From Rhodoblastus sp963713695 (GTDB lineage: Bacteria; Pseudomonadota; Alphaproteobacteria; Rhizobiales; Beijerinckiaceae), in the NCBI GenBank assembly GCA_963713695.1, contig CAVQMU010000006.1:186001-250000 (forward strand): a stretch of 64,000 nt of DNA, read 5' to 3'. Numbering within the stretch: position 1 is the stretch's first letter; each line of letters starts with the position of its first letter. Positions 29,414-38,023 of the stretch are shown one piece after another. Position numbers and translations under genes: made by a program. Under the pieces are notes generated by a model. That model had not been told where the DNA came from, searched no databases, and was given only the letters and a program-made list of their open reading frames with translations.

Positions 29414-30105
29414 AGACCCGCGTCCTGATCATCGACGACGAGGCGCCGATCCAGCGCTTCCTGCGCCCTGCCCTGCAGGCCTCGGGCTATGACGTCTACA
29501 GCGCCGAAACGGGCGCGGAGGCGCTGCGCCTGATCGCCACGGCGGCGCCCGACGTGATCGTGCTCGATCTCGGACTGCCCGACATGGACGGCAAGGAGGT
29601 GCTGGCGCAGGCGCGGCATTTCTCGAAAAGCCCTGTGATCATCCTGTCCGCCCGCGACCAGGAGACGGAGAAGATCGCCGCGCTCGACCTTGGCGCCGAC
29701 GATTACGTCGAAAAACCCTTTTCCATCGGCGAGTTTCTGGCGCGCCTGCGCACCGCCTTGCGCCATTCCGCCCCCGACAAGGCTGGCGCGCCGCGCTATG
29801 AGGCCGACGGGCTTGTCGTCGACCTGGACAAGCGCCGGGTCGTCAAGGGCGGCCAGCAGGTCAAACTGACGCCAAAGGAATTCGATCTGCTGGCGGTGCT
29901 GGTGCGCCACGCGGGCCGGGTTGTCACCCATCGCCAGATTCTCGCCGCCGTCTGGGGCCCCGCCCATTCCGACGACACGCAATATCTCAGGGTGTTCGTC
30001 GGCCAGCTGCGCGGAAAAATAGAAACCAGCCCCGAGGCGCCAAGGCTGATCCTGACCGAACCCGGCATAGGTTACAGGCTGTGGACGGACGAGACCGACG
30101 CGTAA
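29410..30105 (+). CDS. kdpE: Response regulator KdpE (OmpR family)
   Basis: 231 residues. The receiver has RVLIIDDEAPIQRF (acidic pocket), VIVLDLGLPDMDGKEV (phospho-Asp ~52) and ADDYVEKPF (Lys). The C-terminal OmpR/PhoB winged helix has KLTPKEFDLLAVLVRHAGRV, THRQILAAVWG and the recognition-helix region YLRVFVGQLRGKIE. It activates kdp transcription when phosphorylated by KdpD. The four-base overlap with kdpD couples translation. Confidence 0.96.
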   Translation: MKTRVLIIDDEAPIQRFLRPALQASGYDVYSAETGAEALRLIATAAPDVIVLDLGLPDMDGKEVLAQARHFSKSPVIILSARDQETEKIAALDLGADDYVEKPFSIGEFLARLRTALRHSAPDKAGAPRYEADGLVVDLDKRRVVKGGQQVKLTPKEFDLLAVLVRHAGRVVTHRQILAAVWGPAHSDDTQYLRVFVGQLRGKIETSPEAPRLILTEPGIGYRLWTDETDA

Positions 30106-30381
30106 AGCCCCTGTTTTCGCAAAATCGTCTTACTCTCGTCGTAATATCGAGCGGACTTGCGGGCAGGAAATCATGCGCCTCATCACAACTGGAAAACGTC
30201 TTTGCAGTTGCGCCTTCAATATATTCAAGATACGAAATAATAGTGGAAACACCATGTTTCTACATGTAAATTAACTTTCCGGACCTGCGACATTTGCGCG
30301 CGGATTGATCGAGGTCAAGCCGAAAACGCGTCGATCCGCGTAAGCAGTCTGGTCCTTGCCTCGAGCGCAGCGAGTTCGCAC
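30106..30381. other. Hox operon upstream region
   Basis: This 276-bp gap is notably AT-rich around 30,190-30,285 compared with its surroundings and contains the short inverted repeat CATGT-N4-ACATG (near 30,254). It most likely carries the hoxF promoter. I looked for a sigma-54 site (GG-N10-GC), as used by several hydrogenase operons, and found none convincing. Confidence 0.5.
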
Positions 30382-32169
30382 ATGGCGTCTCTGGAAACTG
30401 TCGTCGAACCCATACTCGCCAAATATCGCCAAGATCCCACGGCGCTGCTGCAGATCCTGCGGGAGACCCAGGAAGCGCTCGACTGGCTTTCGCCGGAAAC
30501 CCGGCAATTCATCGCGCGAGAGCTGAAAATTCCGGTCACGCGGGTCGAAAGCGTCGTTCAATTCTACGCCCATCTTTACGACCAGCCGCGCGGAAAATTC
30601 CGCATCCTGTTTTCCGACAATATCACCGACCGCATGGCCGGCTCCCTCGCCCTGATGGAGCACATGCTCAAGCGCCTGAAGCTTTCCCGCGGCGTGGTTT
30701 CCGCGGACGGGCTTGTCAGCGTGGATACGACGTCCTGCACCGGCATGTGCGACCAGGGGCCGGCCCTGCTCGTCAACAATCGCGCCATACCCAAGCTGAC
30801 GCCGCGCCGCATCGACGAAATTTGCGAGCTGATCCGCGCCGACGCGCCCGTCGCCGACTGGCCGGCGCATTATTTTGAGATCGTGGACAACATCCGCCGC
30901 GCCGACATGCTGCTTGGCTCAGCTTTCAAAATGGGCGAAGCGACCCGCGCCGCCATCGCGCTCGGGCCGCAGGGCGTGCTCGCCGAGATGAAGAAATCCA
31001 ACCTGCGCGGGCGCGGCGGCGCGGGGTTCACCACCGCCGTCAAATGGGAGGCCTGCCGCAGCGCGCAAGGCGACGAGCGCTATGTGATCTGCAACGCCGA
31101 CGAAGGCGAGCCCGGCACTTTCAAGGACCGCGTGCTGCTGCAGAGTTTTTCCGAGCGCGTCTTCGAAGGCATGGCGATCGCAGGATACGCGACGGGAGCG
31201 CGGAAAGGCTTCCTCTACCTGCGCGGCGAGTATTTCTACCTGCTCGAACCGCTCGAAGCCAAGCTCGCGGACATGCGGCGAAACCACCTTCTCGGCGCAG
31301 GCATTTGCGGGGGGGAAGACTTTGATTTCGATATTGAAATCCATCTCGGCGCCGGCGCCTATGTCTGCGGCGAGGAAACCGCGCTGATCGAGTCTCTCGA
31401 AGGCAAGCCTGGGCGCCCGCGGATCAGGCCGCCCTTCCCCGTCACCCACGGCTATCTCGGCCAGCCGACCGTGGTCAACAATGTCGAGACCCTGTGCAAG
31501 GCGACCGAAGTCGTCATCCAGGGCGGCTCCGCCTATGCCGGCCACGGCACCAAGGAATCGACGGGCACCAAGATCATCTCGGTATCGGGCGATTGCGAAC
31601 GCCCCGGCCTCTATGAATATCCTTTCGGCGTGCGCGTCATCCAGGTCCTCACCGATTGCGGCGCGCGCGACACCAGCGCCGTGCAGGTCAGCGGCGCCTC
31701 CGGAAACTGCCTGACGCCACAGGAATTCGGACGCCGCATCGCCTTCGAGGACGTGCCTACCGCCGGCTCCTTCATGGTCTTCGGCAAAGGGCGCGATCTC
31801 TTCGACGCCGCGCGGAATTTCGCGCATTTCTTCGAGCATGAATCCTGCGGCTTCTGCACGCCCTGCCGGGTGGGAACCTCGCTGGTGGCGCGCATCCTCG
31901 ACAAGATCGCCGCCGGCCACGGCGCCCGCTACGAATTCAACGAACTGACCCGCCTGCACGACATATTGCGCACGTCGAGCCATTGCGGCCTCGGCCAGAC
32001 CGCGACCAGCGCGCTGCACGACATGATGGTCAAGTTCACGCCGATTTTCGAGTCGCGCCTGATCGAAAAGGATTTCGAACCCGCCTTCGATCTCGACGCC
32101 TCCCTGGACAGGGCGCGCGAAATCGCCGGGCGCGATGATTCCTCCGCCCATCTGGGAGCCGAGGCATGA
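30382..32169 (+). CDS. hoxF: NAD-reducing hydrogenase diaphorase subunit HoxF
   Basis: 595 residues, a fusion of NuoE-like (1-~165) and NuoF-like parts. FMN/NAD binding: LRGRGGAGFTTAVKWE (~209) and ICNADEGEPGTFKDR, then GAYVCGEETALIESLEG. The 4Fe-4S ligands are SCGFCTPCRVG (~489-495) plus a Cys near 534 (SSHCGLGQ). In the NuoE-like part only one cysteine pair (SCTGMC, 119 and 123) is present; the usual first pair is replaced by FSDNITDRM. HoxFU forms the NAD+/NADH diaphorase half of the cytoplasmic bidirectional hydrogenase. First gene of hoxFUYHW; the hoxU ATG overlaps its stop. Confidence 0.95.
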   Translation: MASLETVVEPILAKYRQDPTALLQILRETQEALDWLSPETRQFIARELKIPVTRVESVVQFYAHLYDQPRGKFRILFSDNITDRMAGSLALMEHMLKRLKLSRGVVSADGLVSVDTTSCTGMCDQGPALLVNNRAIPKLTPRRIDEICELIRADAPVADWPAHYFEIVDNIRRADMLLGSAFKMGEATRAAIALGPQGVLAEMKKSNLRGRGGAGFTTAVKWEACRSAQGDERYVICNADEGEPGTFKDRVLLQSFSERVFEGMAIAGYATGARKGFLYLRGEYFYLLEPLEAKLADMRRNHLLGAGICGGEDFDFDIEIHLGAGAYVCGEETALIESLEGKPGRPRIRPPFPVTHGYLGQPTVVNNVETLCKATEVVIQGGSAYAGHGTKESTGTKIISVSGDCERPGLYEYPFGVRVIQVLTDCGARDTSAVQVSGASGNCLTPQEFGRRIAFEDVPTAGSFMVFGKGRDLFDAARNFAHFFEHESCGFCTPCRVGTSLVARILDKIAAGHGARYEFNELTRLHDILRTSSHCGLGQTATSALHDMMVKFTPIFESRLIEKDFEPAFDLDASLDRAREIAGRDDSSAHLGAEA

Positions 32170-32882
32170 CGGAAATCGCCCACCAATTCACCATCGACGG
32201 CGAGAAGATCGACTTCGAGCCGGGCCAGACCATCCTGACGGCGGCGTTGGCGGCGGGAATTTATATCCCGCATCTCTGCGCCCATCCGGAATTCGCGCCG
32301 CATGGGTCGTGCAAGCTGTGCACCGTGACCGTCAACGGGCGCGCCGGTTCGGCCTGCACAATTTCGGCCATGCCTGGGCAGGACGTGCACAGCAATACGC
32401 CGGAGCTGAACGGCCGCCGCCGCGTGCTGCTGCAAATGCTCTTTGTCGAGGGCAATCATTTCTGCCCAGGCTGCGAAAAAAGCGGCAATTGCCAGTTGCA
32501 GGCGCTCGCCTACGATCTCGAAATGCTCAATCCGCATTTCGCGCATTTCTTCCCCGATCGGCAGGTCGACGCCTCACATCCCGACATTTTCCTCGACATG
32601 AACCGCTGCATCATGTGCGAGCTTTGCGTGCGCGCCAGCCGCGACATGGACGGCAAGGACGTGTTCGCGCTGGCCGGACGCGGACGCGCCTCGCACATCA
32701 TTGTCAACTCGCCCTCCGGAAAACTCGGCGACACCGACATCGCCCTGACCGACAGAGCGGCGCATATCTGTCCGGTCGGCGCCATCCTGCCCAAGGAAGT
32801 CGGCTATGCCGTGCCGATCGGCAAGCGCGTCTACGACCATGAGCCGATCAGTGATCTGGCTGCGCACGCGGGAGAGAAATGA
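32166..32882 (+). CDS. hoxU: NAD-reducing hydrogenase diaphorase subunit HoxU
   Basis: 238 residues, NuoG-N-terminal-like. The 2Fe-2S ferredoxin domain has LCAHPEFAPHGSCKLCTV and AGSACTISAMPGQ. Additional ligands follow in GNHFCPGCEKSGNC and NRCIMCELCVRAS plus HICPVGAI, giving 4Fe-4S clusters that wire HoxF to HoxY. It starts within the end of hoxF (ATGA overlap), and hoxY begins 1 bp after its stop. Cytoplasmic. Confidence 0.95.
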   Translation: MTEIAHQFTIDGEKIDFEPGQTILTAALAAGIYIPHLCAHPEFAPHGSCKLCTVTVNGRAGSACTISAMPGQDVHSNTPELNGRRRVLLQMLFVEGNHFCPGCEKSGNCQLQALAYDLEMLNPHFAHFFPDRQVDASHPDIFLDMNRCIMCELCVRASRDMDGKDVFALAGRGRASHIIVNSPSGKLGDTDIALTDRAAHICPVGAILPKEVGYAVPIGKRVYDHEPISDLAAHAGEK

Positions 32883-32883
32883 G

Positions 32884-33483
32884 ATGAACGCTCCCGTCCC
32901 TCCCCCCGCAGCCCCCAGGAAGCTGAAGATCGCGACCACGTCGCTGTGCGGCTGCTTCGGCTGCCACATGTCGCTGCTCGACATTGACGAGCGCCTGCTG
33001 GAATTGGCGAAGATCGCCGATTTCGACCGCTCGCCGATCACCGACATCAAGCATTTCGGTCCCTGCGACGTCGGCCTGGTGGAAGGCGGCGTCTGTAACT
33101 CGGAAAACGTGCATGTGCTGCGGGAAATGCGCGCCCATTGCAGGGTTCTGGTCGCCGTGGGCGCCTGCGCCATCAATGGCGGCCTGCCGGCGGAACGCAA
33201 CCATCTCGACGTCGGAGACATCTTGCAGAAAGTCTATGGCGACATGCCCGGCTCGAATTCGCGCCCGGGCGCAAATTCGAGCCCCGGCGTGCAATCGAAG
33301 GTCCCCAACGACCCCGAACTGCCGCTGCTGCTCGACAAGGTCTATCCGATCAACGAAATAGTCCGCGTCGACTATTTCATTCCCGGCTGCCCGCCTTCCG
33401 GCGACACGCTCTGGAAATATCTCACCGACCTGATCGGCGGGCGCCAACCGCGCCTCGAATACCAACTCCTGCGATTCGACTAG
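32884..33483 (+). CDS. hoxY: NAD-reducing hydrogenase small subunit HoxY
   Basis: 199 residues from ATG 32884 (MNAPVPPPAAPRKLKIATTS). The cluster ligands are LCGCFGCHMSLLD, EGGVCNSENVH, VGACAINGG and the C-terminal YFIPGCPPSGD. The short length and absence of a signal peptide fit group 3d hydrogenases. It carries electrons from the HoxH NiFe site to HoxU. Its TAG is followed after 3 bp by a perfect palindrome before hoxH. Confidence 0.95.
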   Translation: MNAPVPPPAAPRKLKIATTSLCGCFGCHMSLLDIDERLLELAKIADFDRSPITDIKHFGPCDVGLVEGGVCNSENVHVLREMRAHCRVLVAVGACAINGGLPAERNHLDVGDILQKVYGDMPGSNSRPGANSSPGVQSKVPNDPELPLLLDKVYPINEIVRVDYFIPGCPPSGDTLWKYLTDLIGGRQPRLEYQLLRFD

Positions 33484-33486
33484 CGT

Positions 33487-33517
33487 GTCGTGCGTTCCAC
33501 TGGAACGCACGACTTTT
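33487..33517 (+). promoter_or_regulatory. Perfect hairpin between hoxY and hoxH
   Basis: Stem GTCGTGCGTTCCA paired exactly with TGGAACGCACGAC around a single C, followed by TTTT. It resembles a weak terminator or an mRNA-stabilising or processing hairpin inside the operon, able to set HoxFUY versus HoxH levels. This is inference from the sequence only. Confidence 0.6.
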
Positions 33518-33583
33518 CGATTCCCCTTTGACGCGGCTGTTCAACGAAAACCGGTCCTTTCGTTCGCCGCCATGGAGATTTTG

Positions 33584-35059
33584 ATGTCCGCCCTTGAAAC
33601 CGCCGAAGCGCCCGCAAAACTCCGCCGCATCGCCATCGATCCGGTGACTCGCGTGGAAGGCCACGGCAAGGTGACGATCCTGCTCGACGACGCTAACAGG
33701 ATTCATCAGGTCCGGCTGCACATCGTCGAATTCCGCGGCTTCGAAGCCTTCATCGAGGGACGTCCCTTCTGGGAAGTCCCGGTGCTGGTGCAGCGCCTGT
33801 GCGGCATCTGCCCGGTCAGCCATCATCTCGCAGCCGTGAAGGCGATGGACGGCATAGCCGGCTATTCCACGCTGACTCCGACCGCCGAAAAACTGCGCCG
33901 CCTCATGCATCACGGCCAGATCCTGCAATCGCACGCCGTGCATTTCTTCCATCTCGCTTCGCCCGACCTGCTGCTCGGCTTCGACAGCGAGCCGACCCGC
34001 CGCAACATTGTCGGCGTCGCCGCGGACTATCCTGAAATCGCGAAACAGGGCGTGCTGCTGCGCAAATACGGACAGGAAGTGATCCGCCACACGGCCGGCA
34101 AGCGCATCCACGGCACGGGCGCGATACCCGGCGGCGTCAACAAGGCGCTGACGCTGTCAGAGCGCGACGAGATGCGGCAAAACATCGACCAGATGATCGG
34201 GTGGGCGCGCGACGCCGTCAAGATGATCGAAAAGCTCCATGCGGCAAATCCGGCCTTCTACAATGGCTTCGGCGAATTCCGCTCGAGCATGATGGGCTTC
34301 GTCGACAAGCGCGGGGCGATGGATCTCTATCATGGCGGTCTGCGCGCGCATGACGCCGATGGAAACACAATCTTCGACCATGTGAATTACGAGACCTATC
34401 AGGACGTGCTGCAGGAGGAGGTCAAACCCTGGAGCTACATGAAGTTCCCGCATATCAAGGCGCTCGGCGCGGAACAGGGCTGGTACAAGGTCGGCCCGCT
34501 CGCCCGCATGCAAATTTGCGACTTCATCCCGACCGAACTTGCGGAAGCCGAGCGGAAGAACTTCATGGCGCTTGGCGGCGGCAAGCCCTCCCACGGCACG
34601 CTGCTGTTCCATTGGGCGCGCATGATCGAAGCGCTGCATGCGGTGGAGACGATCCGCGAATTGCTCGATGATCCCGATATCCTGGGAAACGATCTGATGG
34701 CCGACAAGGGCGAGCGCAAGGGCGAGGCCTACGGCGTGATCGAGGCGCCGCGCGGCACGCTCTTCCACCATTATCGCGTCGGCGCGGACGATCTCGTGAG
34801 CTATTGCAACCTCATCGTGTCAACCACCAACAACAACCAGGCGATGAACGAGGCGATCCGCGCGGTGGCCACGCAATACCTGACCGGCCGCGAGATCACC
34901 GAGGGACTGCTCAACCACATCGAAGTCGCAATCCGCGCCTACGATCCCTGCCTGTCCTGCGCCACCCACGCCATCGGCCAGATGCCGCTGGAAGTGGACC
35001 TGGTCGACGCGCAAGGGGCGCTGGTCAGCCGGGGCAGGAAGAATTTCGCGGCGGCTTGA
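33584..35059 (+). CDS. hoxH: NAD-reducing hydrogenase large subunit HoxH
   Basis: About 491 residues. The start at 33584 (MSALETAEAPAK) has GGAG 6 bases upstream; an in-frame ATG lies at 33572. NiFe ligands: L1 VQRLCGICPVSHH and L2 DPCLSCATH. After L2 comes a 30-residue tail beginning AIGQMPLEVDL, the C-terminal extension removed by the maturation protease; the cut would fall after the His. This contrasts with the tail-less HupV in the same window. HoxHY oxidises H2 or reduces protons in the cytoplasm. Confidence 0.95.
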   Translation: MSALETAEAPAKLRRIAIDPVTRVEGHGKVTILLDDANRIHQVRLHIVEFRGFEAFIEGRPFWEVPVLVQRLCGICPVSHHLAAVKAMDGIAGYSTLTPTAEKLRRLMHHGQILQSHAVHFFHLASPDLLLGFDSEPTRRNIVGVAADYPEIAKQGVLLRKYGQEVIRHTAGKRIHGTGAIPGGVNKALTLSERDEMRQNIDQMIGWARDAVKMIEKLHAANPAFYNGFGEFRSSMMGFVDKRGAMDLYHGGLRAHDADGNTIFDHVNYETYQDVLQEEVKPWSYMKFPHIKALGAEQGWYKVGPLARMQICDFIPTELAEAERKNFMALGGGKPSHGTLLFHWARMIEALHAVETIRELLDDPDILGNDLMADKGERKGEAYGVIEAPRGTLFHHYRVGADDLVSYCNLIVSTTNNNQAMNEAIRAVATQYLTGREITEGLLNHIEVAIRAYDPCLSCATHAIGQMPLEVDLVDAQGALVSRGRKNFAAA

Positions 35060-35098
35060 TGAAGGCCTAGGCCCAGCAACAGGCGGAACCCTGGTCAC

Positions 35099-35614
35099 AT
35101 GCAGCTTGTCATCTTCGGCTGGGGCAATGTTTCGCGCGGCGATGATGGCGTCGGGCCCCTGCTGCTCTCGCGCATCGAAGAGGCGCGCTGGGCGGAAGCT
35201 GTCACCATCGAGGATTGGCAGCTCCAGCTGGAACATGCGCTCGATCTCGAAGGCGCCGAACTCGCGCTGTTCCTCGACGCCGGAACTGGCACGCCCGCGC
35301 CATTTTCCTTCCGCGAAATATTTCCGCGCGAGGGCATGACGCACACCAGCCACGCCCTGCCGCCGGAATCCGTGCTGGCGGTGTTCCGGAAAGTCACGGG
35401 CAAGACGCCGCCGCCAGCCTTCCTGCTCTGCGTGCGCGGCGAGAGTTTTGAGCTCGGCGACGACCTCAGCGAGGACGGCGCGGAGCGGCTCGAAATCGCC
35501 TGGGCCTTCCTTCAGCACCTTGACCAGGACCGAAGCCCCGAGGCCTGGCGCGGCGCGGCAGCCGCGCTGGCGGCCGAAACCGAAAGTCAGCCGGCAGACT
35601 CGGTAAAAAAATAA
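35099..35614 (+). CDS. hoxW: Hydrogenase maturation protease HoxW
   Basis: 171 residues. The N-terminus VIFGWGNVSRGDDGVGPLLL is the conserved protease motif (GxGN-x-x-R-x-DDGVG), with a nickel-sensing acidic residue in GDDG. Further family features are LFLDAGTG and MTHTSHALPPESVL. It is expected to trim the HoxH C-terminal peptide after Ni insertion. It lies 39 bp after hoxH, the same order as in Cupriavidus hoxFUYHW. No hyp genes are present nearby, so general maturation must be encoded elsewhere. Confidence 0.92.
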   Translation: MQLVIFGWGNVSRGDDGVGPLLLSRIEEARWAEAVTIEDWQLQLEHALDLEGAELALFLDAGTGTPAPFSFREIFPREGMTHTSHALPPESVLAVFRKVTGKTPPPAFLLCVRGESFELGDDLSEDGAERLEIAWAFLQHLDQDRSPEAWRGAAAALAAETESQPADSVKK

Positions 35615-35722
35615 CCACGGCCTTTCGCGCCCGGCAATTCATTATTCAAATTTAATCCGGGGAGACAATTCCCGTATCGATTCCTTACCCGCTTTTGAAG
35701 CAAAACATGGCCGCGGTCCATC

Positions 35723-35782
35723 TAAAGCATTTTCGAGCGAAGTGGATTCCGGTTCGCGTTAAGACCCGAAGGGCCGCGTTAG
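35723..35782 (+). repeat. 60-bp dispersed intergenic repeat, copy 1
   Basis: It contains GCATTTTCGAGCGAAGTGGA and ends in GACCCGAAGGGCCGCGTTAG. It is the reverse complement of 36883-36942 with one mismatch. The unit resembles a very common Rhizobiales intergenic repeat (GCGAAGTGGAT-CCGGTTCGCG). It lies just before the small gene at 35806 and creates an artificial N-terminal extension of that frame. Confidence 0.85.
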
Positions 35783-35805
35783 ATCGTTTGAAAAATGGTG
35801 CTCCA

Positions 35806-36039
35806 ATGGCCGTCGCCCTTCGTGCGGAAAAACCTCCTGAACGATTCCGCACTCTTTCCCATTCTCGTTTCCTTGTCGGACAAGATGAGCATGGCCACTG
35901 GATAGCCATGGATTCTGAGGGACGCGAAGGCGGCATGTTTGTCAGCCGCGAAGCCGCGTTGAAATTCGTGGCGATCGAAACCGGCAGGCGGCGTGGCGCG
36001 GCGCTGTTTTCGAAAACGCCCCTCGCGTTATGGAAATAA
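35806..36039 (+). CDS. Conserved small hypothetical protein
   Basis: 77 residues from the ATG at 35806 (MAVALRAEKPPERF). An open frame extends back to 35695, but those codons lie in a dispersed repeat, so the later start is chosen. The core SRFLVGQDEHGHWIAMDSEG then GGMFVSREAALKFVAIETG looks like a small compact alpha/beta domain: a strand-turn-strand displaying W, then a helix. Function unknown; I cannot name a family. It precedes the MgtC-like gene by 93 bp and sits with it between the two inverted repeats. Confidence 0.6.
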   Translation: MAVALRAEKPPERFRTLSHSRFLVGQDEHGHWIAMDSEGREGGMFVSREAALKFVAIETGRRRGAALFSKTPLALWK

Positions 36040-36132
36040 AAATCCGCCCCACATCCACAGGCGATGAAAAAATAACCATTGCGCGCGACTTTCGCTGAAC
36101 TGCGAATTCGCGGCAATGGAGTTTTATTTCAA

Positions 36133-36819
36133 ATGAGCGCGGCCTACTGGACCATTTCCCTGCAGCTTCTCGGCGCCCTCCTCGCCGGCGGATTGATCGG
36201 CGTCGAACGCAGTCGGCGCGGACGCATGGCGGGCCTGCGCGAACACGCGCTGGTCTGCCTCGGGACCGCGCAATTGATGATGATCGGCGTCTATTCCTGG
36301 CAGAGCGTCGTTGTCGAACGTCCCTTCGATGGAACCTCCACCCATGTCATCCAGGGCGTGATGAGCGGCATCGGCTTTCTCGGGGCCGGCGGCATTCTCA
36401 AAGAGGGCTTTTCGGTGCGCGGCCTGACCACCGCCGCCTCGCTCTGGTGCACCGCGACCATCGGCATGATGATCGGCCTGGGCTTTTACTTCCCCGCCGT
36501 CGCCACGACCATCCTGACATTGCTCGCCTTGACTTCCCTGCGCTGGTGCGAGCGCCTGTTGCGCAGCGAACACGAGATGCAGCTGCATCTCCGGCAGAAC
36601 CGCACCGAGGCGATGCACGAACCGGCGATAGTCGCCCTGCTGGCGAAGCACGGTTGCAAGGTGTCGACACTCAGCGCCCACGGCGCGGGAGAGGGAAAGT
36701 TTCTCGATTTTCGCGCCGTGCTCGCCACCGCCGACAGGAACGCCAGCCACGCCCTGATCGAGACCCTGGCCAACGAGCCGCGCTTTCTGGAATTCGGCCT
36801 GAGCCCGCTGGGGGACTAG
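36133..36819 (+). CDS. MgtC/SapB family membrane protein
   Basis: 228 residues from MSAAYWTISLQLL. The N-terminal ~140 residues form the MgtC hydrophobic domain: LLAGGLIGVERSRRGRMAGLREHALV, then GVMSGIGFLGAGGILKEG and GLTTAASLWCTATIGMMIG, with helices throughout. A soluble C-terminal domain (~145-228) follows, as in longer MgtC proteins. MgtC proteins modulate the F1Fo ATPase and survival in low Mg2+ in some bacteria; here the role is unknown. Its TAG lies inside a 20-bp perfect palindrome, and inverted repeats flank the locus. Confidence 0.88.
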   Translation: MSAAYWTISLQLLGALLAGGLIGVERSRRGRMAGLREHALVCLGTAQLMMIGVYSWQSVVVERPFDGTSTHVIQGVMSGIGFLGAGGILKEGFSVRGLTTAASLWCTATIGMMIGLGFYFPAVATTILTLLALTSLRWCERLLRSEHEMQLHLRQNRTEAMHEPAIVALLAKHGCKVSTLSAHGAGEGKFLDFRAVLATADRNASHALIETLANEPRFLEFGLSPLGD

Positions 36820-36859
36820 AGCCTCTTCGGTGAACTCCGGTTCACCGAAGAGGCTCTAG
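36816..36859. repeat. 20-bp perfect palindrome overlapping the mgtC-like stop
   Basis: The arm CTAGAGCCTCTTCGGTGAAC and its exact reverse complement surround the tetraloop TCCG. The TAG stop of the upstream gene is the first part of the left arm. The sequence continues into TTTCTTGTTTTC and then repeat copy 2, so hairpin and repeat probably form one composite element that can act as a terminator. Confidence 0.85.
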
Positions 36860-36882
36860 TTTCTTGTTTTCACGCATATTCG

Positions 36883-36942
36883 CTAACGCGGCCCTTCGGG
36901 TCTTAACGCGAACTGGAATCCACTTCGCTCGAAAATGCTTTA
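36883..36942 (-). repeat. 60-bp dispersed intergenic repeat, copy 2 (inverted)
   Basis: Reverse-complement match to 35723-35782 over 60 bp with a single substitution. Together they bracket a 1.1-kb segment holding the small hypothetical gene and the MgtC-like gene. Confidence 0.85.
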
Positions 36943-36954
36943 TCGCCCGGCTGC

Positions 36955-37935
36955 CTAAAACTCGACGCCGATGACCAGACGCGCGCGCTGGCGGGCTATG
37001 TCCGACTGGTTGTAGAGCGCAAGGGTATTGGCGGAGGCGTCGGCAGGGCGGCCGCCGATCTGCGACGACCACGCTGCCGCGAGAAACATTTTCGGCGTGA
37101 TCTGTATGTTGAAGGTCGGGCCGAGATAGGCGCCGGCCCCCGTCCGATTGGCGAAGCCAAGCGAATTATAGACCTCGTAATGCTCGATCTCGCCGCCGAT
37201 TGCGATTTTCGGCGTTATTCTATAGGTCAACGCGCCGCTCGCGCCGAACAGGGCGTACTGGCTGATGCCCGACCCCACTTCATTGTCGACTTCCGGCGAA
37301 AAGACCAGATTGGCGCCCACATAAAGCTTTTTGTCGATCAGTTCGGAGTTGAGATAGACGCGCGTCGCCGCCAGGAAATTGCGTGAATGGGCGCCGATGA
37401 CGGGATCGATCCGATCGAATTCCGGTTCAATGGAAACCGCGAGGCCAAAGGGCGCATCGACGCCCCGCCGCAGGAAAATATATTTCGGTGCGACGGAAAC
37501 CCCGGAAAAAGTCGTCTGGCTGAGGTTCGACAGGCCAGGAACATTGCTCATCGTCTGTGCGACGCCGTGCAGGTTCAACTCGTAACCGAATTGGTTCGTC
37601 GCCGCCCCTTCGTAGGTCGCCTCCTGCTCGACGGCGCCGTAGCGCCCGCCTCCCTGCTTGCCGATTCCCGCCGAAGTCGTGAATTCCGCCTCGCGGCCGC
37701 CGGCCTCGCCGACGTCGGATCCCTCGGTGAAGCCGAATATATGCTTGGTCTCGAACTCGTCGGCCGAGCCTTCCTCGCCTTCGAGCGCCGAGGGCGTTTC
37801 CCTGGCAAGTTTCGATTCGGAGGAATCATGAGCGCGGGCGGCGCCGACGCCGACCAGCAGCCAGACGACCGCGGAGGCCCGCAGCATAGTGCCGAAATAG
37901 CTGCTGCGAGTCCCGACCAAACCGTGTTTCCCCAT
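36955..37935 (-). CDS. Outer-membrane beta-barrel protein
   Basis: 326 residues with a signal sequence (MLRASAVVWLLVGVGAARA, residues 17-35); the true start may be that internal ATG at 37887. The mature part shows alternating amphipathic strands with aromatic girdles (for example KIAIGGEIEHYEVY and KMFLAAAWSSQIGG) and ends in VIGVEF with a terminal Phe, the BAM recognition signature. The N-terminal mature part is acidic. No family name is certain; transporter or porin-like. It faces a divergent small secreted protein gene across 147 bp. Confidence 0.75.
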   Translation of the reverse strand: MGKHGLVGTRSSYFGTMLRASAVVWLLVGVGAARAHDSSESKLARETPSALEGEEGSADEFETKHIFGFTEGSDVGEAGGREAEFTTSAGIGKQGGGRYGAVEQEATYEGAATNQFGYELNLHGVAQTMSNVPGLSNLSQTTFSGVSVAPKYIFLRRGVDAPFGLAVSIEPEFDRIDPVIGAHSRNFLAATRVYLNSELIDKKLYVGANLVFSPEVDNEVGSGISQYALFGASGALTYRITPKIAIGGEIEHYEVYNSLGFANRTGAGAYLGPTFNIQITPKMFLAAAWSSQIGGRPADASANTLALYNQSDIARQRARLVIGVEF

Positions 37936-38023
37936 TCATGAAGCCCCGCATCCTTAACACGGTCGCGAAGCTTGTCGCAAAGGAGTTTCGCCATTGGAAC
38001 TTGCCCGAAGCCATCGCTCTCAA

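Noticed and set aside
30230..30290. Sigma-54 promoter upstream of hoxF
   Set aside because: A TGGAAACACCATGTTT string has the GG half, but the second half lacks GC at the required spacing.
35695..35805. N-terminal 37 codons of the open frame preceding the 77-residue protein
   Set aside because: These codons lie in the 60-bp dispersed repeat. The same peptide appears, read from copy 2, at 36842-37072, so it reflects the repeat rather than a protein.
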